A DNA stretch of 64,000 bases. It comes from Acidobacteriota bacterium. Lineage in GTDB: Bacteria; Acidobacteriota; Blastocatellia; Pyrinomonadales; Pyrinomonadaceae. Under the pieces are notes generated by a model. That model searched no databases and was not told the DNA's origin. It saw only the letters and a program-made list of their open reading frames with translations. Positions 26,911 through 35,499 of this stretch are shown here, piece after piece. Position 1 is the first letter of the stretch; each line of letters begins with the position of its first letter. The stretch spans positions 744,001 to 808,000 of the forward strand of contig JADJBB010000025.1 of NCBI GenBank assembly GCA_016703965.1. Reading direction: 5' to 3'. Made by a program: the position numbers and the translations under genes.

Positions 26911-28017
26911 TTAATTTGACGGATAACCCGTTATCTCGATATCACCGCCGAGATGTGAAACCGTCAGGTCGCGAAGCCTAAGGACGCTGGCCAGGGACTC
27001 GGCACCGCTGCCGCCGATCGCGTTTGGAGCCGTGCGGCCGCCAATAATTATTGGTGCAGCAATAAACGATACTTTATCCACCAAACGAGCGTCACAGAAT
27101 GAGCCCGCGATCTCAGTTCCACCTTCAACCAGTACGCTTTGTATTTCGAGTTGGCGCAGATGCTCAAGAACACCTGCAAGGTCGCGCCCGCCTTCGCGGG
27201 TCTCGATCACGTTAACCCCTGCTCGACGCAGTTGGTCGATCTTTTCTCTTTCGTTACTTCTCGTAAAAACGATGGTAGGTGTCTCGCGGGCAGTTGTTAC
27301 TAACGTGGAATTGATTGGTATTCTCAAACGATTATCCAGTACCACCCTAGCCAAGGGCTTTTGCCTCGGTTTTCCGCTTCGATCAGTTAGACTCGGATCG
27401 TCAACAAACGCCGTGTTCGATCCGATGAGGATCGCATCGTGTTCATTGCGAATATCCTGAACTCTCGTTATTGCTTCTGCCCCGGAAAGAGCCGTCGAAA
27501 CGCTGTCGCTCAGTGATATCCTTCCGTCCAGCGACATCGCTAATTTCAGATGGACGAACGGACGTTTTTTCTGGTGCCAGCAAATGAACTTTTCGTTCAG
27601 TCTTGCCGCTTCATCAGAAAGAATACCCACAACGACCTCGACGCCGGCATTACGCAGAGTTTCAAAGCCGCGGCCCGAGACCAGCGGATTTGGATCCTCG
27701 ATCGGGCAGACCACGCGGGCTATACCTGAGCCTATCAAGGCTTCGGTGCACGGAGGGGTCTTACCATGATGATCATGCGGTTCCAGGGAAACATACGCAG
27801 TTCCACCGGCCGCGAGCGGCCCCGCCTGCTCAAGAGCGATCGCTTCGGCATGGATCACGCCTTGCCTCGTATAGGTGCCTTCGCCAACTATAGTTCCGTC
27901 CTTCGACGTTATGACGCATCCAACTAGTGGGTTTGGGCTCACAAGTCCAATACCATCGGCGGCTAATTCCAAGGCCCGCCTGGTGAGGTCAATATCGATT
28001 TGATGATCTTTGAGCAA
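26911..28017 (-). CDS. ribD: Bifunctional riboflavin deaminase/reductase RibD
   Basis: 368 residues from TTG 28017, with AAGGAA upstream. It should deaminate then reduce the pyrimidine intermediate of riboflavin synthesis. The deaminase domain (1-145) has HAE (56-58) and PPC (88-90), but the usual first zinc cysteine (E-P-C) is His81 (EPHDHHGKTPPC, 79-90; re-read on the minus strand at about 27769-27780). The reductase domain (about 150-368) has KLAMSLDGRISL, RVVLDNRLRIP and VLVEGGTEIAGSF. No other rib gene is in the window. The deaminase is otherwise well conserved, so metal binding by His-His-Cys is possible. Confidence 0.9.
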   Translation of the reverse strand: MLKDHQIDIDLTRRALELAADGIGLVSPNPLVGCVITSKDGTIVGEGTYTRQGVIHAEAIALEQAGPLAAGGTAYVSLEPHDHHGKTPPCTEALIGSGIARVVCPIEDPNPLVSGRGFETLRNAGVEVVVGILSDEAARLNEKFICWHQKKRPFVHLKLAMSLDGRISLSDSVSTALSGAEAITRVQDIRNEHDAILIGSNTAFVDDPSLTDRSGKPRQKPLARVVLDNRLRIPINSTLVTTARETPTIVFTRSNEREKIDQLRRAGVNVIETREGGRDLAGVLEHLRQLEIQSVLVEGGTEIAGSFCDARLVDKVSFIAAPIIIGGRTAPNAIGGSGAESLASVLRLRDLTVSHLGGDIEITGYPSN

Positions 28018-28040
28018 TGATTAATTCCTTCGTGGCGAGG

Positions 28041-29075
28041 TTAGTTGAACAAGCCGTTCACATAACTTTCTGGATCGAAAACCATCAGGTCATTGACTTG
28101 CTCTCCGATCCCCACATATCGGATCGGGAGATTCAATTCCTTAGCGATCGCGACAGCGATGCCGCCTTTTGCGGTTCCATCCAGTTTGGTAAGGACAATG
28201 CCTGTGACATCCGCAGTTTTCATAAACTGCCGTGCTTGTTCGAGGCCATTTTGGCCGGTCACGGCATCGATCACCAAGAGCGTTTCGTGCGGAGCTCCCG
28301 GCACTTCACGTGAGGAAATACGCTTCATCTTCTCTAGCTCGGCCATTAAATTCGCTTTGTTATGAAGCCGGCCGGCAGTGTCAACGATAAGCACATCGGA
28401 ATTGCGTGCTTTCGCTGCGGCGAGAGCGTCAAATAAGACAGCAGCCGGATCGGTTCCCTGCTTCTGCTGAACGATTTGCACCCCGGCACGATCAGCCCAG
28501 ATCTCAAGTTGGTCGCTCGCCGCAGCACGAAAAGTATCGGCTGCACAGATCAGAACTTCGTTGCCCTCGTCCTTTATCCGTTGGGCGAGTTTACCGATCG
28601 TGGTTGTTTTTCCGACACCATTAACGCCGACTACCATCAGAACATACGGCTTTATTGACGGGTCAATCGTTCGCTCGTCCGCGACACCGCGCTCGGTTGA
28701 ATGATGAAGAATGCCGAGCAATTCCTTCCTCATTTCCCTCTTAAGAGCGTCGAGATCGCCGATCTCCTGGCGCGATACGCCACGGCGAATGCTGTCGAGG
28801 ATCTGCATGGTTGTCGCGACGCCGATATCCGTCGATATCAGCATTTCTTCCAGTTCTTCGAGGAAAGCCTCATCGATCTGTTTCCGGCCCTCGAAGATTG
28901 TATCGAGCCGGTTGTTGATCGAATGCCGCGTCTTTTCGATCGCTTTTGAAAAGCGTACGCTCAATTCGCGTTCGACCGCTTCTTCACGAGCCTTTAGCTC
29001 TTCGACGGATTTATCGAGACCGAGAACGGAGCTTGAGAACTTGTCTTCTTTATTTCTACGCCAAAAGAACGCCAT
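28041..29075 (-). CDS. ftsY: Signal recognition particle receptor FtsY
   Basis: 344 residues from ATG 29075, which has GAGG nine bases upstream; the frame is open to 29156, but those 27 residues are unlike FtsY. A charged coiled N-domain ([22 protein letters not shown]...) precedes the NG GTPase with [32 protein letters not shown] and [11 protein letters not shown]. It docks the SRP-ribosome complex at the inner membrane. The acidic A-domain is short (about 30 residues). It is followed by ribD after 23 bases. Confidence 0.95.
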   Translation of the reverse strand: MAFFWRRNKEDKFSSSVLGLDKSVEELKAREEAVERELSVRFSKAIEKTRHSINNRLDTIFEGRKQIDEAFLEELEEMLISTDIGVATTMQILDSIRRGVSRQEIGDLDALKREMRKELLGILHHSTERGVADERTIDPSIKPYVLMVVGVNGVGKTTTIGKLAQRIKDEGNEVLICAADTFRAAASDQLEIWADRAGVQIVQQKQGTDPAAVLFDALAAAKARNSDVLIVDTAGRLHNKANLMAELEKMKRISSREVPGAPHETLLVIDAVTGQNGLEQARQFMKTADVTGIVLTKLDGTAKGGIAVAIAKELNLPIRYVGIGEQVNDLMVFDPESYVNGLFN

Positions 29076-29114
29076 ATAATTTGCCTCGCAGACACGGCCG
29101 CAAACTAAAGAGTA

Positions 29115-29153
29115 TAAAAAAATATCGCACGCTGAACAACGTGCGATATTTTT
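29115..29153. terminator. Bidirectional-looking terminator upstream of ftsY
   Basis: AAATATCGCAC (29120-29130) and GTGCGATATTT (29141-29151) form an 11-bp stem with A and T runs on both sides. On the minus strand it ends the signalling cluster before ftsY begins. Confidence 0.8.
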
Positions 29154-29171
29154 CAATGCTGGAGTGTCTGG

Positions 29172-30804
29172 TCAACGGAAAAGCTTTAGCCGTTCGGCGT
29201 TCTTATAAAGGGCGAAGCCGATCACGCAGGAAAATACGACAGAAAAGTAGAATCCGAATAGGCTGCCGATCGCCGTGGCTGGTAAATTGCCGACCCGCGG
29301 AAGATCAAATGGCGATAAAATAGCGCCAATAACGCCTCCCACCATACCTGATGCGATCGCGAGCAGAAGTCCGAATGCCAGGATCTTGACGTAGTCAAAC
29401 CCGAGCCTGCGAATTGTGTCTAGACCCACTGCCGGGTTGAGCGTTGCCCCAAACGATCTGGTATAACCCGCTACAGCAGATGCAGCCGGGAAATAAAACA
29501 ACCCCCAAAGCAAGCACAGTCCACCGGCTAGAGAAGCAATATCCCTTTGCTGATGACCTGTTTTATCATTTCTGCTCTTTCATTCGCGACCGTTTCGGGA
29601 GATTTTCCGATAGCAGATTCGAGCTGCGCCTTGCGAGATTCCTGGATCATTTGCTGAAGTTCTTCGAATTTCTTTTCGTTGAATTCATCGGCCTCGTCCG
29701 CGACCGTTCTCTGTGGAAAATCCTCGTCTGGTTCGATTCCCGATTCGATGGCTTCAACACGTCGACGCTGCTGCTCTGCATTTTTGCTTACGATCTCTCG
29801 AACTTTTTCACTTTGCTTCACTGCGTTTGCAGCATATGGCAAACCCGGACTCATAGCCCTCATTGCCTCAACTTGACTTGCATTGATCTCCTTCTGAATT
29901 GGAGCGACGATCAGAAAAAACGCTACGATCCCTAGAGCTATAAGCGGGCCGAACGACGAGATATAAACTCCGATCATCAAAAAGAAAGGATGAACGACGT
30001 CTTCCCAAAGGGAAAAGTTGTCAAACGAAGGCATGAAATTCTCACCTATCTTTCCCTGAGAAAAATTCTCAACCGTGTTTGCAAGTATTCCAAAGGTCAA
30101 TGTGTTGGCGAGCATGAAGCTAACGATCGCTCCCACATCATGAATATCCCGCCGAACGAAACAACCGATTGCCCGATCGACAGGAACATGAACATGATCG
30201 CGCCCATGATCAGGCTTGCTTTGAACTTGAACGGATAGGCGAGTGCCTCTGTAAAATCTCCGAATCCGAATTTGCCCACCGGCGGGTAATAAACTTTGAG
30301 GGGTTTGGCCTCGGTCGTTTCGATCTTTCGGCACATTGCTCCGCAGAACGGGCAGATCTTTACATTTCCGCCGTACGAATTCGGGCAGGAGCGACAGAAT
30401 TGATTGCAGCAAGTCTCACAAAAAAATACAGCCGGCAGATCCGCGTGCATACAGCACACTGGCTCTGCTGATGGATCAGAAACTGTTTGACCTGAAATGG
30501 AAGAACTAATTACCGGTGCAGAATTCGAAGGATTAGAGGGCGACCCGGGAAGCACGGACGGGCCTAGTTTTGTTGTCGTAACCACAGGCGGGCTAATTGG
30601 CTGGCCGTTGTCTTTTGCGTTGAAAAACGCAACCAGCGAAGGCACCTTACCCGCCTCGATCCAGCGAAGGTCACCCTTTCGGACGCGGTCGATCCTGAGC
30701 AGAGAGCCTTCGGCTATCCATTCTGTCATTTGGGCAAAGTGTGTTTCAAAGACCTCGCCGTTTGCCTCGACATGCCATATTTCCTGGGTTGATTCCGTCT
30801 CCAT
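29172..30804 (-). pseudogene. GYF-like/B-box zinc/polytopic membrane protein, frame broken twice
   Basis: Three overlapping minus-strand frames together read as one protein of about 544 residues. Part 1 (30804 to about 30132) has a GYF_2-like domain (IWHVEANGEVFETHFAQM...) and a B-box-type zinc finger with C-C-H and CETC...CRSC pairs, then the first membrane helix. Part 2 (about 30132 to 29545) continues the membrane domain and holds a charged coiled-coil insertion. Part 3 (about 29543 to 29172) has the last membrane helices. Adding one G to the GGG at 30132-30134 and one to the GGG at 29543-29545 restores a single continuous frame (...FMMWGAIVSFML... and ...ISKGDIASLAGGL...). Assembly or sequencing error is likelier than true decay. 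The function is unknown. It ends the FHA/kinase cluster. Confidence 0.75.
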
Positions 30805-30810
30805 AGCCGA

Positions 30811-32461
30811 TCACGCGACCAGTTTAACTGGTACCTTTGTTACATCCTCTGACGTGGCCGCACGAATGGCCGCCATTTGCCGGACAATTCCGTTAGCTAC
30901 CTCTCCCGCATTGCAAGCCTCAACTAACGCCTCGACGACGTCCGATTGATAACGTGTCCCAACAAAGCTACGAAGCCGCTCCAAAGCCGGCTGCAGTTCC
31001 ATTCCCTTCGAATATGGCCGGTCGATTGTCATCGCGTCGAAAGTGTCCGCGACCGAAACGATCTTCGCCTGCAGGGGAATCTGGTCACCGGTCAATCCAT
31101 GCGGATAACCTTTTCCATTGACCATCTCGTGGTGCATCACCATTCCCGGCAGGAAATCCTTCATGGCCGGGATCTGCGACATGATCTTGTAACCCTTCAT
31201 CGGGTGTGTCTTCATGATCTCGAATTCTTCGTCGGTCAATGCGGCTGGCTTTTTCAGGATCGAATCGTCTACAGCGATCTTTCCGATGTCATGAAGAAGG
31301 GCACTGATCCTCAGGGTCTCGAGTTCTTCATCTCCCATTCCCAGCCGTTTTCCGATCGCAACCGAGATCCGGGAGACGCGCTCCGAATGGCCACGGGTAT
31401 ACTTATCTTTTCCGTCGATCGCGGCAGCAAGAGCCTTGACTGTTCCGACAAAGAGGTCGCGGTTCTCTTCAGCGGCTTTCGCCAGCTTTACGATCTGTTC
31501 CTCGACTTTGTCGGTCATCAGGTTGAACGTCTCGCCGAGGGTTCCTATTTCGGTAATGCTGTTCGTTTCAACACGCGTCGTAAAATCGCCCGCTGCGATC
31601 TGCTTTGCAGCATTCACCATTCGAAGCAGCGGCGAGGTCATAAATCTCGCACCGATGAACCCGACAATAAGGGCAAGAACGGCGAATGCCATGCTGATAA
31701 GCCAGGCTTGTGTCCGCATCTCACCGACCGATGCTAACGCACGTTTCTCATCCTGCATCGCAATTACACCGACGTTGTATCCATCCGCTAAATGCGCCGT
31801 CGAATATGCTCCGATCATTTCGCTTGTTTTGCCGTTATACGTAGCGGAAAAAGGAACGAGGGCTGACTGTATCTGCAGGCCCGATTCGCCCCTGTGAAAC
31901 CGGCTGCAGCGAAGCTATTGCAACGATCTTTGCCGCTTCTGAGCCGTTGATATTGACTTTGGATGTGAACGACATCACGAATTGTCCGGAGCCGAGCTTT
32001 TTGGGATCGCCGATCTTGATACGGCCTTTTCCGAGCATTTCCGAGGCAGCTTCTGATATCGCCTCCACTTCTCCGCGATTCATAAACTCCGCACGAAATA
32101 CTGTGAGGGATTCTTCGTTCACCGCCTTCACGTAGAGTGCAAGAAGATCGGGGTTCTCTCGTAAAAGTGTGCCTAATGTGCGTTCGGTTTGAGCTGAAGC
32201 AATAGCGGTAGTTGTATTGGCGAGCTCTAACCCATTGGTGAGGCTGCCGACAACTGAACTGAACCGCTGACCGAACATTTCGATCTGGCGGGCTTTTTCC
32301 TGTACGAGCTGGATCTGATAGCGATTTTCGGCAGACCTTAGTTCACGTCCACTCTTGTCAGAAAGCAGCCAACCCGTCAGCACCAGCGGAGCCAGTCCGA
32401 CAAGCAGAAGTGTGACAGTAACGAAAAATATGAGGCTTACTTTCTTAGATTTTATCGGCAT
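30811..32461 (-). pseudogene. HD-GYP sensor (membrane, HAMP), one apparent frameshift
   Basis: Two minus-strand frames form one gene. The first (32461 to 31835) gives an N-terminal helix (about 10-30), and a periplasmic sensor region; the second (read to 30811) gives a second helix, a HAMP linker and an HD-GYP domain with YTRGHSERVS, LLHDIGKIAVDD, HHE and GKGYPHGL, all catalytic motifs intact. Removing one base from the GGGG at 31889-31892 joins them (...SQGESGLQIQSALVPFSA...), giving about 549 residues. The protein would be a membrane c-di-GMP phosphodiesterase controlled by an external signal. The gene lies 109 bases after the LCCL gene and 6 before the GYF/B-box gene. Broken state probably artefactual. 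Confidence 0.8.
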
Positions 32462-32570
32462 GGCGGGGAGGCGAGAAGGACGCCATCTAAGATATTACGC
32501 CATTCCGACTAAAGGGTCAACAAGTTTTAACCGTGTCATTACGGTTTATATTCTCGTTGTTGATGACTGC

Positions 32571-33293
32571 TCAATCGTCGGTATCTACAAAAATAAAACT
32601 GAGATCTTCGCTGCCAAACATATTTGAGGTTACGCCGTTACGTGTGGTCGTAACGTAATTCGGAAGGCCGGGCCGGAACTTTATTGTTACCTCGCCTCCG
32701 TCTTCAAAGTCTATCAGGCCGGCGTGTACCGCAGCCGTACAGACGGACGAGTTAGCCGCATATGTGTCGGAACCGAAGACAGCGGATGCCGCTCCGTAAA
32801 CGGGACACAAGATGGTGCACTTTTCGTCTTTGGCTCGCTTGAGATCCAGGGCCGTGGTTTCCCAAGTTATCGATGCAACCTCGTCAACTTTTGCTGGGTC
32901 CTCTAAAACGCTTTCGTTGGGAGATGGAGATGGGATCGGCGTGGGGGTAGGCTTTAGCTTTTCTTTGTTTGTGGTCGTGATCTTTCCGTTACGATTCGAT
33001 CTCCGTGGCTCGTTCGGATCCGAAATGAACAGGAAATAGAGAAAGAAAGCGCCGAACGTGGCACCAGTTACACTTGCAATGCAGGCAACGGTAACCCCGA
33101 TCCAAAACCAAGGCCCGTGTCGCTTTGGCTCCACCATGGTCGCCTGAGCGTTCATAGCAACCGTGGCTTCTGTTCCGCCTGAGATCGCAACAGTTGGTTG
33201 AACCGCGCCATCAACTACCGCGGTTCCACACATCAAACAGTAGTTCAGATCGTCATCATGATAAGTATTGTCACATGAAGGGCAAACTCTCAT
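32571..33293 (-). CDS. Zinc-ribbon, single-TM protein with LCCL domain
   Basis: 240 residues. Two CxxC pairs at the N-terminus (CPSC 4-7, CLMC 19-22) form a zinc ribbon, a transmembrane helix lies at about 60-88, a Pro/Thr-rich stalk follows (about 113-128), and an LCCL domain occupies about 160-238 (CPVYG..., AVFGSDTYAANSSVCTAAVH, GGEVTI, RNGVTSNMFG). LCCL domains are best known from eukaryotic extracellular proteins and appear in a few bacterial groups. The layout places the zinc ribbon in the cytosol and LCCL outside. It sits inside the FHA/kinase cluster, 25 bases after the phosphatase. Its ligand is unknown. Confidence 0.82.
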   Translation of the reverse strand: MRVCPSCDNTYHDDDLNYCLMCGTAVVDGAVQPTVAISGGTEATVAMNAQATMVEPKRHGPWFWIGVTVACIASVTGATFGAFFLYFLFISDPNEPRRSNRNGKITTTNKEKLKPTPTPIPSPSPNESVLEDPAKVDEVASITWETTALDLKRAKDEKCTILCPVYGAASAVFGSDTYAANSSVCTAAVHAGLIDFEDGGEVTIKFRPGLPNYVTTTRNGVTSNMFGSEDLSFIFVDTDD

Positions 33294-33318
33294 TGTTCGT
33301 TAGCAAAGCAGCCTCAGA

Positions 33319-34977
33319 TCAAAGTCTCTTAACGATCACCAAGGTAATGTCATCGTTCGGAGCGGCCGTTCCGGTGAACTCGGAGAGAGCTGCCTCTACT
33401 TTATCCCTGATCCCACTCGCCGAGCGGCCTACATTAGTGCTAATGACATTTTGCAGCCGTTCCATGCCAAATTCGTCTTCGTTGAGGTTGTTAGCTTCCG
33501 AAACACCGTCGCTGTAGATGAACAGAACGTCGCCGGAATGGAGTTGAGCTCTGCCTGTTTCGTATTCTGCAAAATCCATCAGGCCGAGCGGGAGACCGCC
33601 GGATTGGACCAATTCAAGCGTTCCGTCTGCTCTGCCGATCAACGGTGGGTTATGGCCGGCATTGATATAATTGAGCACGCCTGTTGCCGGGTCTAGTTCT
33701 GCAACGAAGAGCGTGATGAACCTGTTGGCAGGTGTATTGTTGGCGAGATAAACATTGACCGCAGTTACGAGCTCGGCAAGCGGGGTTTTGGCGGCAACCT
33801 GGGCATGGATCGCCGCGTGAAGGCTCGACATCAGTAATGACGCGGACGTGCCCTTTCCAGAAACGTCACCGAGCGCAACGAGCATTGTGCCGTCGTGTCG
33901 CGGAATAAAATCGTAATAATCCCCACCGATCTCATAGCATGAGAAGGATATCCCTTGAAAGTCATATCCCTCGACCGTTGGAGGCCCGTCCGGCTGGAAA
34001 CGCTGTTGGATCTCGGTCGCGAGTTCAAGTTCCCTTTCCATGCGCTCGCGGTTGATGCGTTCGTCGATGAGGCTCGCGTTCTCGACACGGATCGATGCAA
34101 CTGAGGCAAGCGTGGTCAGAATATTAAGATGGTCGCTGGTAAATGTCGACTGGCTCGTCGGGCTATCGGCATAGATGATGCCGAACACATGGCGTTCGTC
34201 CACGCACATCGGCACCGCAAGAACCGACCGTATTCCTTGCAATATGATCGTTTGGCTTGCAAATCTAGGATCTTGTTGGGCGTCGGATGTCAGGACAGAT
34301 TTACCGTTCTCAACAACCTCGCTCATGATCGCCCGGCTCACACGAACTTCGCCGATCTTCGTGTCGCTGCCGCGATTGCGAGCAACCTTGATGATCATTT
34401 CATCGGCGTTCTTTTCATCGCGAAGCATTATAACGACTCGTTCGGCGGGCACTGCTTCGAAAACTAGCGTAGCAACCTGATTCAGGGTGTCATCAAGGCC
34501 ACTTGACGATAAAAGAGCGATACCGACCTTGCTGATCAATCCAAGCAGGTCATTGCGGCTCGACATTGACGAGTCAAGGATCTCAGTTGTTGGGTTTCGC
34601 CGCCCCATGAACGAGATAGTGTTCGAAGGATCCAGCGCCTGCGTTCCGTCTGAGATCAGTGTCGAGCTGAAGCTAACCGGCGGACGGGCATCGCTTTCGA
34701 ATTCGATGCGCGTCTCTCCGATCTGGATCTCTCCGCCGGAGACAAGAGGCAACGTGGTCGTTACCGGCGTTCCGTTGAGCCGTGTTCCGTTGGCGGAACC
34801 AAGGTCGACTAGCCAAAAATTATCTCCTTCCTGCCTGACTTCGGCATGTAGACGCGATGCGAACGCGTCCGCGATGCAGAGATCGGCTCTTGCCGAACGT
34901 CCGATGGTTGTACGAAGGCGCGAGATCGGGAATTTATCTGAACTACCGTTGGCGTGTTTGACGACTAAATGGGCCAT
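33319..34977 (-). CDS. FHA-GAF-SpoIIE (PP2C) phosphatase
   Basis: 552 residues. FHA domain (about 1-100: GRSARADLCI, SRLHAEVRQ, DLGSANGTRL) for phosphothreonine binding, a GAF sensor domain (about 145-300), a short helical linker, and a SpoIIE/PP2C phosphatase (about 320-552) with GDYYDFI, ALGDVSGKGTSASLL and IYSDGVSEANN. It should dephosphorylate Ser/Thr-phosphorylated partners, with activity tuned by GAF ligand and phosphopeptide binding. It lies 9 bases after the RDD gene and two genes after a Ser/Thr kinase, so the pair may oppose each other. Confidence 0.9.
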   Translation of the reverse strand: MAHLVVKHANGSSDKFPISRLRTTIGRSARADLCIADAFASRLHAEVRQEGDNFWLVDLGSANGTRLNGTPVTTTLPLVSGGEIQIGETRIEFESDARPPVSFSSTLISDGTQALDPSNTISFMGRRNPTTEILDSSMSSRNDLLGLISKVGIALLSSSGLDDTLNQVATLVFEAVPAERVVIMLRDEKNADEMIIKVARNRGSDTKIGEVRVSRAIMSEVVENGKSVLTSDAQQDPRFASQTIILQGIRSVLAVPMCVDERHVFGIIYADSPTSQSTFTSDHLNILTTLASVASIRVENASLIDERINRERMERELELATEIQQRFQPDGPPTVEGYDFQGISFSCYEIGGDYYDFIPRHDGTMLVALGDVSGKGTSASLLMSSLHAAIHAQVAAKTPLAELVTAVNVYLANNTPANRFITLFVAELDPATGVLNYINAGHNPPLIGRADGTLELVQSGGLPLGLMDFAEYETGRAQLHSGDVLFIYSDGVSEANNLNEDEFGMERLQNVISTNVGRSASGIRDKVEAALSEFTGTAAPNDDITLVIVKRL

Positions 34978-34986
34978 ATCCTTTAC

Positions 34987-35481
34987 TTAGAGCTGTTTTT
35001 TACGTCCGTGCACGACGATCGTTCCGGAGAGAAGATCGTGAAGCGTTCTTCCGCTAGCGTTAAGAGCCGAGATCACAAAACCAAGGCCCCCCGTTAAGAG
35101 GGTTATCAGATAACCGATCGTGTTTCTGATCAGCAACCTCCCAAAACTGAGATCGGTTCCGTTTGCGTTCACAATGGTGATGCCCGTAAGCATTTTCCCT
35201 ATGGACTGGCCGCGAAAGAAAGGAAGGAGAAGAAAGTTAGCGACAAAAAAAGCTATTCCAACCACCCAGATCGAAGTTCCCAGGGCAGCGGTGTTTCCTT
35301 CGCCGAAGAGTTTTCCAAACGTGAGCCAGCCAGCCGGAAAAATAAGAAGAATAATATAATCGATACTCAGAGAAGCACAGCGCAGGGCGAATGGTGCACG
35401 AAGAGTCTCAGGAGAAAAGTCAACTAACTTTTCAGCATCTGACGGGTTTGCAGCTAGTGCTTTCTGGACGGCTGAGGCCAT
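34987..35481 (-). CDS. RDD family membrane protein
   Basis: 164 residues. The R-x-x-x-x-x-x-D motif around ALRCASLSIDYIILL (about 33-47) and a later basic helix give the family name, with three hydrophobic segments. RDD proteins are small inner membrane proteins often found beside FHA or kinase genes; some are sodium/proton exchangers. It lies 18 bases after the Ser/Thr kinase and 9 before the phosphatase, so it may be a membrane partner in their signalling. No catalytic motif is visible. Confidence 0.85.
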   Translation of the reverse strand: MASAVQKALAANPSDAEKLVDFSPETLRAPFALRCASLSIDYIILLIFPAGWLTFGKLFGEGNTAALGTSIWVVGIAFFVANFLLLPFFRGQSIGKMLTGITIVNANGTDLSFGRLLIRNTIGYLITLLTGGLGFVISALNASGRTLHDLLSGTIVVHGRKKQL

Positions 35482-35499
35482 AAGGTAAAAGTGACTATC

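Noticed and set aside
29115..29153. The AT-rich inverted repeat near ftsY as an operator
   Set aside because: Its 11-bp stem with flanking A/T runs between two same-strand gene sets is explained by a terminator.
30133..30412. The long start of the middle frame of the GYF/B-box gene as a separate gene
   Set aside because: Upstream of 30132 this frame runs antisense-like through the zinc-finger region of the first part and gives composition unlike a protein; only the portion after the indel continues the membrane domain.
30946..31737. 263-residue plus-strand open frame opposite the HD-GYP domain
   Set aside because: It is the complement of a conserved catalytic domain and has high Arg/His/Cys content typical of shadow frames.
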